Source: Lachnospiraceae bacterium UBA3821 (GTDB lineage: Bacteria > Bacillota > Clostridia > Lachnospirales > Lachnospiraceae). Taken from it: DNA of 7,424 nucleotides. The stretch lies in contig DFDT01000199.1 of the NCBI GenBank assembly GCA_002368865.1, positions 1-7,424 on the forward strand, in the 5' to 3' direction. The notes beneath the pieces were generated by a model. It searched no databases and was not told where the DNA came from. It saw only the letters and a program-made list of their open reading frames with translations. Position 1 is the first letter of the stretch. Each line of letters starts with the position of its first letter. A program made the translations under genes and the position numbers. This document shows positions 1 through 6,254 of the stretch, in pieces.

Positions 1-595
1 GGGTGATTGCCTGACGGATCCACCAAGTTGCATACGTGGAAAACTTATAACCCTTTCTGTAATCGAATTTTTCCACAGCTTTGATCAGACCCAGATTTCC
101 TTCCTGGATCAGATCCAAAAACAACATACCACGTCCCACATAACGCTTTGCAATGCTGACCACCAGACGAAGATTTGCTTCCGCCAGACGCTTTTTAGCC
201 TCCTGGTCCCCCAGCTCCATACGTTTCGCCAGCTCGATCTCCTCCTCTGCGGACAGAAGGGGCACTTTACCGATCTCCTTCAGGTACATACGAACCGGGT
301 CCTCAATACTGACTCCATCAGGCACGGAAAGGTCAATATTCTCTACGTCAACCTCATCCTCATCCGACAGCATGATATCACTGTCAATGTCATCCTCATC
401 ATCAGAGATACGCAATACATCTACATTGTTCTGCTCCAAAAGCTCCAGAATCTTCTCAAACTGCTCCTCCTCCAGCTGCATATCGCTGAAAAAGTCATTA
501 ATCTCCTGGTACTCCAGTACATTCTTACGCTTCTTTGCCGTAGCAAGAAGCTCCTTCATTTTCTCGTCAAATTTCACCTGTGCATTTTCGTCCAT
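1..595 (-). CDS. rpoD: RNA polymerase primary sigma factor (sigma-70/SigA), 5' part, runs off left edge
   Basis: The housekeeping sigma factor directs RNA polymerase to -10/-35 promoters. Only the first 198 residues are present. The N-terminus resembles region 1.1 (about residues 1-60). It is followed by a very acidic linker (about 64-89, rich in D and E). Region 1.2 covers about 99-130 ([17 protein letters not shown]). Regions 2.1-2.3 follow ([16 protein letters not shown] at 141-156, then [19 protein letters not shown], then [16 protein letters not shown] at the edge). The [13 protein letters not shown] stretch is the region 2.3/2.4 melting and -10 recognition signature. Regions 2.4 to 4 lie outside the window. 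The start at 595 is supported by an AGGGAGGAAG Shine-Dalgarno about 8 bases upstream. The gene lies 71 bp downstream of dnaG with no terminator visible between them, so co-transcription is likely. The full family length is about 360-400 residues or more, so this is roughly half. The identification is very secure because the region 2 sequence is nearly invariant. Confidence 0.97.
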   Translation of the reverse strand, partial: MDENAQVKFDEKMKELLATAKKRKNVLEYQEINDFFSDMQLEEEQFEKILELLEQNNVDVLRISDDEDDIDSDIMLSDEDEVDVENIDLSVPDGVSIEDPVRMYLKEIGKVPLLSAEEEIELAKRMELGDQEAKKRLAEANLRLVVSIAKRYVGRGMLFLDLIQEGNLGLIKAVEKFDYRKGYKFSTYATWWIRQAIT

Positions 596-666
596 TTTGT
601 ATTCTTCCTCCCTGGAAACTGATTCCCTCTGTATTTTTCAAGTCTGATTTGCACTTATTTTTAACC

Positions 667-2439
667 TTAATCCAAAGAAATATGCGTTTTTGCAAGGTTT
701 TCAAGGTCCTTCTTGCCCGCTACAACCTTTTGCAGCGCAGTGATATCCGCTCCGGCTTTCTCATTATAATATTCATAGCTGTTTCTCTTTACTGCCATCA
801 GGATATCATGAAACGCCTGCTCCCTTTCCTGCTTTGAATCCATCTTGGGCAAAGTCGTCTGGAACAACTCTCCCACTTGCTTTTGTTCTTCCGGATCCTC
901 AAACATACTGATAATGCTGGCCGGCTGAAACCCGGGCTGATCCAATCCGGCAAAAAGCTTGTCCGCGGCCTTAGCGTACAATTCATCCGTAAAATCCTCC
1001 GGAGAGATATATTTTTTGATCTTATGATATAATCCGGGTTCATCTACCAGCCAGGTGATCAACAGCCTCTGCGCCCGCTTCACATTTTCTTCCGGCGACT
1101 GTTTGGAAACAATTCCAGACCGCGGTCTCTCAATTGGCTGTACCTCGCCGGCTGTCGCCGCATAACTTTTCACCAGCTTTCTCAGATTGTCCACGCTGAT
1201 CAAATATTTCTCCGCGATCGCCTGCAAATAATTTTCTCGCTCTACTTCTTCCGAGAATCCGCACAGTTTTTTCGCAATCTCTCTGTGAAAATGCGTCTTC
1301 TGCTCCGGATCCTGCATTTGATACTGCTCGGCCAGTATCCGGATTTCAAAGAAAAAGCTGTTTTCCGCCTGATCGATCCGTTCCTGAAAAGCCTCTTTTC
1401 CCAGATTCTTTATGAATTCATCCGGATCCTTATAAGGCTTCATATTAATGACCTTACCGGAAAGTCCGGCTTCCCGCAGGATCCCGATTCCCCGGAGTGC
1501 AGCCTTCACACCGGCTCCGTCACTGTCATAGGCTAACAGTACATTATCAGTATAACGGCGCAGCAACACTGCCTGTTCCGAAGTAAACGCCGTGCCCAGC
1601 GACGCCACCGCCTGTGTAAAACCGGCCTGATGCATGGCGATCACATCCATATAGCCCTCACATAAGATCAAATTTCCGCTGCGGGCCGTTCGGGCAAAAT
1701 TCAATCCGTACAGATTTCGACGCTTGTCAAAAATATCGGTTTCAGGCGAGTTTAAGTATTTCGGCTCACCGTCCCCCATCACACGGCCTCCGAAACCAAT
1801 GACCCGATGATTGATATCCTGTATGGGATACATGACACGATTCCAAAACTGGCTGGACAATCCGCGCCTCTCGGAATACGTAGCCAGTCCGGCATCCCGG
1901 ATCAGCGCATCCTCAAATCCTTTGCTCCGCAAATATTCCACCAGCGTCGTGCCATTCATACCGGCATAGCCCAGTCCGAATTTATGTATCGTTTCCGGCG
2001 TCAGTTCGCGTTTCTGCAGGTACTGCATACCCTTCTCTCCGTGAGGGGACCGCAGCTGATAATAAAAGAACTTGGCAGCTTCCTTATTAACCTCCAGCAA
2101 TCTTGCTCTCCGATTTGCCCGTCTTTTCTCCTCCTCCGAATAGTCCACCTCAGGAAGATTGACGCCCGCCCGTTCCGCCAGCGCTTTCACTGCTTCCGGG
2201 AACGTATAATTCTCATATTGCATTAAAAACGTATACACATTTCCGCTGACTCCGCATCCAAAACAATGGTACATCTGCTTATTCTCGGAAACGGCAAACG
2301 AAGGTGTCTTTTCATTGTGAAACGGACAGCAGCCCCAATGGTTGCTCCCTTTCTTTTTCAGACTCACATAGCTCCCGATCACACCTACGATATCATTTTT
2401 TGTCCTGATTTCCTCCACCAGTTCCTCAGGATAGTACAT
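667..2439 (-). CDS. dnaG: DNA primase
   Basis: DnaG synthesises RNA primers for lagging-strand replication and acts with the DnaB-type helicase at the fork. The 590-residue product has the standard three parts. The N-terminal CHC2 zinc-ribbon has ligands C38, H41, C59 and C62 (CPFHNEKTPSF, then CFGCG). The RNA polymerase core contains WNRVMYPI near 199-206 and KYLNSPET near 227-234. The TOPRIM fold has the metal-binding acidic residues E261 (CEGYMD) and D305/D307 (YDSDGAG), with DPDEF at 338-342. The C-terminal part (about 450-590) is the helicase-interaction region and is the least conserved. Length is normal for the family and no catalytic residue is missing. The start at 2439 gives the canonical N-terminus. 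It is preceded by AGAGGAG at 2449-2455, 9 bases upstream, which overlaps the stop codon of dgt. This suggests translational coupling to dgt. rpoD follows 71 bp downstream. Confidence 0.98.
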   Translation of the reverse strand: MYYPEELVEEIRTKNDIVGVIGSYVSLKKKGSNHWGCCPFHNEKTPSFAVSENKQMYHCFGCGVSGNVYTFLMQYENYTFPEAVKALAERAGVNLPEVDYSEEEKRRANRRARLLEVNKEAAKFFYYQLRSPHGEKGMQYLQKRELTPETIHKFGLGYAGMNGTTLVEYLRSKGFEDALIRDAGLATYSERRGLSSQFWNRVMYPIQDINHRVIGFGGRVMGDGEPKYLNSPETDIFDKRRNLYGLNFARTARSGNLILCEGYMDVIAMHQAGFTQAVASLGTAFTSEQAVLLRRYTDNVLLAYDSDGAGVKAALRGIGILREAGLSGKVINMKPYKDPDEFIKNLGKEAFQERIDQAENSFFFEIRILAEQYQMQDPEQKTHFHREIAKKLCGFSEEVERENYLQAIAEKYLISVDNLRKLVKSYAATAGEVQPIERPRSGIVSKQSPEENVKRAQRLLITWLVDEPGLYHKIKKYISPEDFTDELYAKAADKLFAGLDQPGFQPASIISMFEDPEEQKQVGELFQTTLPKMDSKQEREQAFHDILMAVKRNSYEYYNEKAGADITALQKVVAGKKDLENLAKTHISLD

Positions 2440-2453
2440 TTTTCCACACTCCT

Positions 2454-3458
2454 CTATATCTGCCAGGATTTCGGCACGTAAATATCATTGTATAACGCAA
2501 TTGCAAAACGATCCGTCATAGCACCCAGGTAATCACATACCACCCGCTCCTTGGGTTCTCCCTCAGACAAAAGATTTAAAAATTCCTCCGGCATATCGTC
2601 AGCATTTTTCATGAAATGATGGTACAACGTTTCCATCAGATTTTCCGCTTTGACTTCCTCGCCCTTGGCCAGCGGATTGGTATATACATTTTCAAACATA
2701 AAACGCCGGATTCCCTGCATTGCTTTTTCAACCCGTTCCGACATGACAATATCATTTTTATCCGTGCTGTTTGTGATAATATCATGGATCAGACAATCCA
2801 GCCGGTCACCCGGCCTGGATCCCAATACGTCCCGGATCTCCTGCGGCACATCCATCTCTGTCAGGATGCCAGCGCGAACTGCATCGTCCATATCGTGATG
2901 TATGTAAGCAATTTTATCGGAAAGCCGCACGACCTTCCCTTCTAGCGTATGCGGTCTTCCGCTGGTCTGGTGATTTCGGATTCCATCGATCACTTCATAG
3001 GTCAGATTCAATCCCCGTCCATCCTTTTCTAGCCGCTCCACCGTACGCACGCTTTGCTCACTATGCTCAAATCCCAGAGGGCACACTCTGTTTAACGCTC
3101 TCTCCCCCGCATGTCCGAAAGGAGTATGTCCCAGATCATGCCCCAGCGCAATCGCCTCTACCAGCTCTTCATTCAGTCTGAGCGCCTTGGCAATCGTCCT
3201 GGCATTCTGCGAAACTTCCAGCGTATGCGTCAGTCTCGTACGATAGTGATCACCCTCCGGTGACAAAAACACCTGAGTCTTATCCTTCAGTCTCCGGAAC
3301 GCCTTACAATGTATGATCCGATCCCGGTCTCTCTGAAAGACGGGCCGGATGTCACACTCTGCTTCCTGTCTGGCTCTCCCTTTTGAATTTTTACTCTTAG
3401 CAGCAAAAGGGCTCAGATAATCCTCTTCCCACTGCTCTGTTCTTTCGCGAATCGTCAT
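2454..3458 (-). CDS. dgt: Deoxyguanosinetriphosphate triphosphohydrolase-like protein (HD-domain dNTPase)
   Basis: This is a member of the dGTPase family of HD-domain phosphohydrolases, which hydrolyse dNTPs to the deoxynucleoside and triphosphate and act on cytosolic nucleotide pools. The 334-residue product carries the family signature QRDRDRIIHCKAFRRLKDK at about 42-60, followed by GDHYRTRLTHTLEV. The metal-binding HD residues are H78, H107-D108 and D181 (LSDKIAYIHHD). GHDLGHTPFGHAGE at 106-119 supplies the further conserved histidines H111 and H116. The C-terminus ends in a VPKSW motif common in the group. Length matches the short Firmicutes-type subfamily rather than the longer E. coli Dgt. 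True substrate preference (dGTP or several dNTPs) cannot be read from the sequence. The start at 3458 is preceded by a GGGGG tract 7 bases upstream, a weak but usable ribosome site, and no in-frame upstream start fits better. It heads an apparent dgt-dnaG-rpoD operon, and its stop lies 14 bp before dnaG. Confidence 0.93.
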   Translation of the reverse strand: MTIRERTEQWEEDYLSPFAAKSKNSKGRARQEAECDIRPVFQRDRDRIIHCKAFRRLKDKTQVFLSPEGDHYRTRLTHTLEVSQNARTIAKALRLNEELVEAIALGHDLGHTPFGHAGERALNRVCPLGFEHSEQSVRTVERLEKDGRGLNLTYEVIDGIRNHQTSGRPHTLEGKVVRLSDKIAYIHHDMDDAVRAGILTEMDVPQEIRDVLGSRPGDRLDCLIHDIITNSTDKNDIVMSERVEKAMQGIRRFMFENVYTNPLAKGEEVKAENLMETLYHHFMKNADDMPEEFLNLLSEGEPKERVVCDYLGAMTDRFAIALYNDIYVPKSWQI

Positions 3459-3555
3459 AATGATACCCCCAATACAACTCTAACTATATATTCTGCATCT
3501 TCTTTTTAATTCCTTTTCTTTTTTTCAATTTGTATAAATTTTTTCAAAAATAATA
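3459..3555 (-). promoter_or_regulatory. AT-rich region upstream of dgt; operon promoter expected here but not resolved
   Basis: The dgt-dnaG-rpoD operon should start in this non-coding stretch. Read on the minus strand it is A-rich with several A-tracts. Possible -10 hexamers TATATA and TATAGT overlap at 3483-3490, but neither has a convincing -35 at 16-18 bp spacing. TTGAAA hexamers further upstream lack a partnered -10. The same AT-rich DNA next to 3556 may act as an UP element for the tRNA promoter on the other strand. Confidence 0.35.
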
Positions 3556-3584
3556 TTGACATTTAGTTTTATCTGTTATAGAAT
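3556..3584 (+). promoter_or_regulatory. Promoter of the tRNA-Leu gene
   Basis: A perfect -35 hexamer TTGACA (3556-3561) is followed after exactly 17 bases by TAGAAT (3579-3584), a five-of-six match to the -10 consensus. The expected transcription start, about 7 bases later, falls near 3591, only about 5 bases before the mature tRNA 5' end. The DNA immediately upstream (about 3530-3555) is almost pure A/T, resembling an UP element as is common for stable-RNA promoters. The hexamers are seen directly. The UP element is inference. Confidence 0.85.
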
Positions 3585-3595
3585 ACTATTTGTTC

Positions 3596-3679
3596 GCAGG
3601 AATGGCGGAATTGGCAGACGCGCACGGTTCAGGTCCGTGTGGTAGCAATACCATGAGAGTTCAAGTCTCTTTTCCTGCA
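3596..3679 (+). tRNA. tRNA-Leu, anticodon CAG
   Basis: The sequence folds as a class II tRNA. The acceptor stem pairs GCAGGAA (3596-3602) with TTCCTGC (3672-3678), with discriminator A at 3679. The D stem pairs GCG with CGC (3605-3607 with 3619-3621). The anticodon stem pairs CACGG with CCGTG (3623-3627 with 3635-3639), and the loop TTCAGGT places anticodon CAG at 3630-3632, reading CUG leucine codons. A long variable arm pairs TGGTA with TACCA (3640-3644 with 3649-3653) around a GCAA tetraloop, as expected for leucine. The T arm is GAGAG-TTCAAGT-CTCTT (3655-3671), with one G-T pair. The CCA end is not encoded: the discriminator is followed by CGT, so CCA must be added by a nucleotidyltransferase. 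The gene stands alone with its own promoter and terminator. Confidence 0.97.
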
Positions 3680-3682
3680 CGT

Positions 3683-3716
3683 AAAAAGCTGTGTATCATC
3701 GGATGCACAGCTTTTT
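3683..3716. terminator. Bidirectional intrinsic terminator shared by tRNA-Leu (+) and glgD (-)
   Basis: AAAAAGCTGTGTATC (3683-3697) pairs with GATGCACAGCTTTTT (3702-3716) around a 4-base loop, a 15-bp stem with one G-T pair. On the plus strand it ends in a run of six T just after the tRNA. On the minus strand it ends in five T, starting 8 bases after the glgD stop codon. It can therefore terminate both converging transcripts. Confidence 0.9.
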
Positions 3717-3724
3717 TAATGTCT

Positions 3725-4864
3725 TTAAACGCTTCTGCCCTTTTCCACGTAAACCGGAAAGGTATCCGTACCCTTCAGTTCTTTCCCAGCATGAATGATC
3801 ACCTTCTTATCTGCGATCACATACTCGATCACAGCACCGTCCTCGATGACAACATCATTCATCAGGATACAGTTTTTCACTCTGGCTCCCTTTCCGATCT
3901 GAACCCCGCAGGATAAAATGCAGTTCTCCACTTCGCCGTCAATTCGGCAGCCATCTGCCGCCATGACATTTTTCACGCTGGCTCCGCTTAAGTATCGGGT
4001 AGGATCTTCGTCACACGAATTGGTATAAACAGGATTCGGACCAAAAAGCGCATCCTCATTCTCTGCCTCCAGCAGCTTCATATTTTCTTCAAAATAACTG
4101 CGCAGACTACCGATTCGTGCCACATACCCCTCAAAACAATATCCGCGCACATCCAGCTCATCCATCTGTTTTGCCAGTATATCCCGCTCATAATAGATAC
4201 TGCCCTGCAAATGTGCCTCGGAAATCTGCTGGATCAAGCGTTCCCGATCGACCACATATATATTCATTGCCAGATTCTGAATTCCTTTTTTCTTGGAATT
4301 CACATTGATCTTTGTAACCCGATTTCCTTTGATATCTAATGTGTAATACAGATTCTTGGTATCTGCGGGGAGTTCTGCCAGGTCTCTGGGAATCGCTTCT
4401 TTGGTATAAACCGCTGTCACATCTGCGCCACTGGCAATATGTTTGTCCAGAAGATCCCGAAAATCAAAATTTACCGCCAGATTGACATCCGACATCACCA
4501 CATATTTTTCTCTGCGATCCTTGAGATACGGAACAATTCCGTAAATTGCCTCCACCCTGCCAGTATATACAATGGAATCCTTATTGGCAAAAGGCGGGAT
4601 CAGATTGATATTGCCGGTGCCGGAAGGACTCCATTCTCTTCCGTTCCCAAGATGTGTCATCAACGAATGATAATTCTCCTTGACCACCAGCGACACATTC
4701 TCGATATCTCCATTGACCATGCTGGACAAAATAAAATCTACCAGCCGATAACTTCCCGCAAACGGAATTGCCCCCATAAGACGCTCCCGCACCAACTCGG
4801 GCACCATGGAATCATAGCTGTTAGGCAAAAGGATACCGATTGCGTCCGCACAACTGTTTAGCAT
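3725..4864 (-). CDS. glgD: GlgD, non-catalytic-type subunit of glucose-1-phosphate adenylyltransferase
   Basis: The 379-residue product is a GlgC paralogue with a nucleotidyltransferase-like N-terminal domain (about 1-260) and a left-handed beta-helix hexapeptide C-terminus (about 280-365, [26 protein letters not shown]). Family landmarks include [20 protein letters not shown] at 32-51 and GNINLIPPF near 84-92. Key catalytic elements are degenerate. The glycine-rich GGxGxRL nucleotide loop of GlgC is replaced by [14 protein letters not shown]. The GDQ motif with the catalytic aspartate reads SDVN. The FxEKP glucose-phosphate loop is absent. Firmicutes GlgD is known as a partner that has little activity alone but raises the activity of GlgC in a mixed oligomer, and that role is inferred here. 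Translation starts at 4864 inside the glgC 3' end, with a 7-bp overlap. The Shine-Dalgarno AGGAGGGGGAG (4870-4880) lies within the last glgC codons, so the subunits are probably made together. Confidence 0.95.
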   Translation of the reverse strand: MLNSCADAIGILLPNSYDSMVPELVRERLMGAIPFAGSYRLVDFILSSMVNGDIENVSLVVKENYHSLMTHLGNGREWSPSGTGNINLIPPFANKDSIVYTGRVEAIYGIVPYLKDRREKYVVMSDVNLAVNFDFRDLLDKHIASGADVTAVYTKEAIPRDLAELPADTKNLYYTLDIKGNRVTKINVNSKKKGIQNLAMNIYVVDRERLIQQISEAHLQGSIYYERDILAKQMDELDVRGYCFEGYVARIGSLRSYFEENMKLLEAENEDALFGPNPVYTNSCDEDPTRYLSGASVKNVMAADGCRIDGEVENCILSCGVQIGKGARVKNCILMNDVVIEDGAVIEYVIADKKVIIHAGKELKGTDTFPVYVEKGRSV

Positions 4865-6081
4865 ATCATCTCCCCCTCCTTCACAGATTTTTCAATCATT
4901 GCTTTTGCGCCGATTTTTGCACCTTTACCGACAATAACGTCCGGACCTACGGTCGCGATCATTTTCTCCTCTCCGTCTGAATCTGCCGCCGAAGCTTCCT
5001 CGCCTACGATTGCATTTTCTTCAATGGTCACATTTTCCGCCACGATACTGTGTCTCACTATGGCTCCTGCCTTGATCACCGTATCACCCATGATCACAGA
5101 ATCTTCTACCAGCGCACCTTTTTCCACCTGTACCCCGGGGGACAGCAGCGAGTGCTTTACCACACCTTCTATATGGCATCCATTCGTGATCATGGAATCC
5201 GTGACCTGCGCTTCCCGGCCAATCCGATGGACCGCCCTGCCGTTTGTCCTGCTGTGAATCTGCCAGTTCTCGTCAAAAAGATTGATACCGCTCTTTTCCG
5301 GCGACAATACCTCCATATTGGCCTCCCAGAGCGCCGGAATCGTTCCGACATCTTTCCAATATCCGGAGAATCGATAGGCATACATCGCGCGTCCATCCCG
5401 CAATAAGTTCGGAATGATATTATTGCCGAAATCATTCTCCGACTCCGGATCCGCCTCATCTTCTTCCAGATACTTCTTCAAAATATCCCAGTTAAAAATA
5501 TAGATTCCCATGGAGGCCAGATTGGACTTCGGCTGCTTCGGCTTCTCCTGAAACTCTGTGATCCTATCCTTATCATCTGTCACCATCAGGCCAAACCTGG
5601 ATGCATCTTCCCACTCCACTTCCCTGACTGCCACAGAGAATTCCGCTCCTTTTTCCTTATGAAATTTCAGAAAATCACGATAATCCTGCTTGCAGATCTG
5701 ATCTCCCGACAAAATGATCACATACTTAGGCTTGTATCTGGCAATAAAAGAGAGATTCTGATAAATTGCATTGGCGGTACCCTTATACCAATCCGATCCC
5801 TTTGCAGACTGATACGGCGGCAGAACATGCACGCCCCCGTTCTTCCTGTCCAGATTCCAAGGTTCTCCGTTGCCGATATATTCATTCAGGATCAGGGGCT
5901 GATATTGTGTAAGGATTCCCACCGTATCAATTCCGGAATTCACACAATTGGAAAGCGGAAAATCTATCATGCGATACTTTCCGCCAAAGGGCACTGCTGG
6001 CTTTGCCAATTTCTGCGTCAGCGCATAAAGTCTTGAGCCCTGACCTCCTGCCAGCAGCATCGCCACAATCTCCTTTGCCAT
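4858..6081 (-). CDS. glgC: Glucose-1-phosphate adenylyltransferase (ADP-glucose pyrophosphorylase)
   Basis: GlgC converts glucose-1-phosphate and ATP to ADP-glucose and pyrophosphate, the committed step of bacterial glycogen synthesis. With the start at 6081 the protein has 407 residues. The nucleotide loop is [12 protein letters not shown] (11-22). [19 protein letters not shown] follows at 27-45. SGDQI at 125-129 holds the catalytic aspartate D127, equivalent to E. coli D142. FQEKP at 177-181 gives the glucose-phosphate-contacting K180. YWKDVGT lies at 241-247. A hexapeptide beta-helix occupies about 295-400 and is interrupted by an acidic insert, [13 protein letters not shown], at 361-373. 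The reading frame is open for 16 further codons to an ATG at 6129, but that ATG lies in the predicted -10 box. The internal ATG at 6081 has a G7 Shine-Dalgarno tract 5 bases upstream (6087-6093) and gives the family-typical N-terminus. It overlaps glgD, with which it forms an operon. Confidence 0.97.
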   Translation of the reverse strand: MAKEIVAMLLAGGQGSRLYALTQKLAKPAVPFGGKYRMIDFPLSNCVNSGIDTVGILTQYQPLILNEYIGNGEPWNLDRKNGGVHVLPPYQSAKGSDWYKGTANAIYQNLSFIARYKPKYVIILSGDQICKQDYRDFLKFHKEKGAEFSVAVREVEWEDASRFGLMVTDDKDRITEFQEKPKQPKSNLASMGIYIFNWDILKKYLEEDEADPESENDFGNNIIPNLLRDGRAMYAYRFSGYWKDVGTIPALWEANMEVLSPEKSGINLFDENWQIHSRTNGRAVHRIGREAQVTDSMITNGCHIEGVVKHSLLSPGVQVEKGALVEDSVIMGDTVIKAGAIVRHSIVAENVTIEENAIVGEEASAADSDGEEKMIATVGPDVIVGKGAKIGAKAMIEKSVKEGEMIC

Positions 6082-6086
6082 ACAAT

Positions 6087-6093
6087 CCCCCCC
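6087..6093 (-). promoter_or_regulatory. Ribosome binding site of glgC, a run of seven G
   Basis: AAGGGGGGG on the minus strand lies 5 bases before the ATG at 6081. It decides the glgC start, because the longer frame beginning at 6129 has no equivalent site and would need transcription to begin inside the predicted promoter. A homopolymer G7 is unusual for a Shine-Dalgarno element. Confidence 0.8.
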
Positions 6094-6124
6094 TTTTCTG
6101 ATACTTATCATCCTTGTATCCATT

Positions 6125-6153
6125 ATCATATCAAATTTATTAGAAAATTTCCA
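6125..6153 (-). promoter_or_regulatory. Putative promoter of glgCD
   Basis: On the minus strand, TATGAT (6130-6125, five of six to the -10 consensus) lies 17 bases downstream of TGGAAA (6153-6148, four of six to TTGACA). It sits between the htpG terminator and glgC. The predicted start of transcription is near 6118, giving a leader of about 37 bases too short for a riboswitch. The leader contains a weak 5-bp inverted repeat, GATAC/GTATC (6100-6104 and 6116-6120). Confidence 0.6.
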
Positions 6154-6182
6154 GCTATTTATTGAATTTTTAGAAAATTCAA
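6140..6182. repeat. Direct and inverted repeats at the glgC promoter, candidate operator
   Basis: TTAGAAAATT occurs twice on the plus strand, at 6140-6149 and 6170-6179, exactly 30 bp apart, about three helical turns. The second copy sits within a perfect inverted repeat, with arms TTGAATTTT (6162-6170) and AAAATTCAA (6174-6182) separated by TAG. The first copy overlaps the predicted -35 hexamer. The arrangement suggests a site for a dimeric regulator. AT-rich composition makes chance repeats possible, and no known regulator motif was recognised. Confidence 0.4.
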
Positions 6183-6185
6183 GTT

Positions 6186-6224
6186 AAAAAAGTGGAAAGA
6201 ACAAGAATATTCTTCCCACTTTTT
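6186..6224 (-). terminator. Intrinsic terminator of htpG
   Basis: On the minus strand, AAAAAGTGGGAAGAA (6224-6210) pairs with TTCTTTCCACTTTTT (6201-6187) around an 8-base loop. The 15-bp stem has one G-T pair and ends in a run of six T. It begins about 30 bases after the htpG stop and separates htpG from glgCD. The flanking A-runs could also let it act on plus-strand transcripts, although no plus-strand gene leads into it. Confidence 0.88.
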
Positions 6225-6254
6225 CATCTTTTATTGATGTTTCTCCATGATTGC

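Noticed and set aside
153..647. Serine-rich plus-strand open frame of 164 codons
   Set aside because: It is antisense to the strongly conserved rpoD frame, and its serine and phenylalanine richness mirrors the acidic and lysine-rich codons of the real gene.
596..666. Possible separate promoter or terminator between dnaG and rpoD
   Set aside because: The 71 bases contain a TTGAAA-like hexamer but no -10 at suitable spacing, and no hairpin followed by a T-run.
3590..3916. Plus-strand open frame encoding a peptide beginning MFAGMAELADAHGSGPCG
   Set aside because: Its N-terminal part is a translation of the tRNA-Leu gene, a well-known spurious protein family, and the rest is antisense to glgD.
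6082..6120. Possible riboswitch or attenuator in the glgC leader
   Set aside because: The predicted leader is only about 37 bases and holds just a 5-bp GATAC/GTATC inverted repeat, too little for a known riboswitch or an attenuator.
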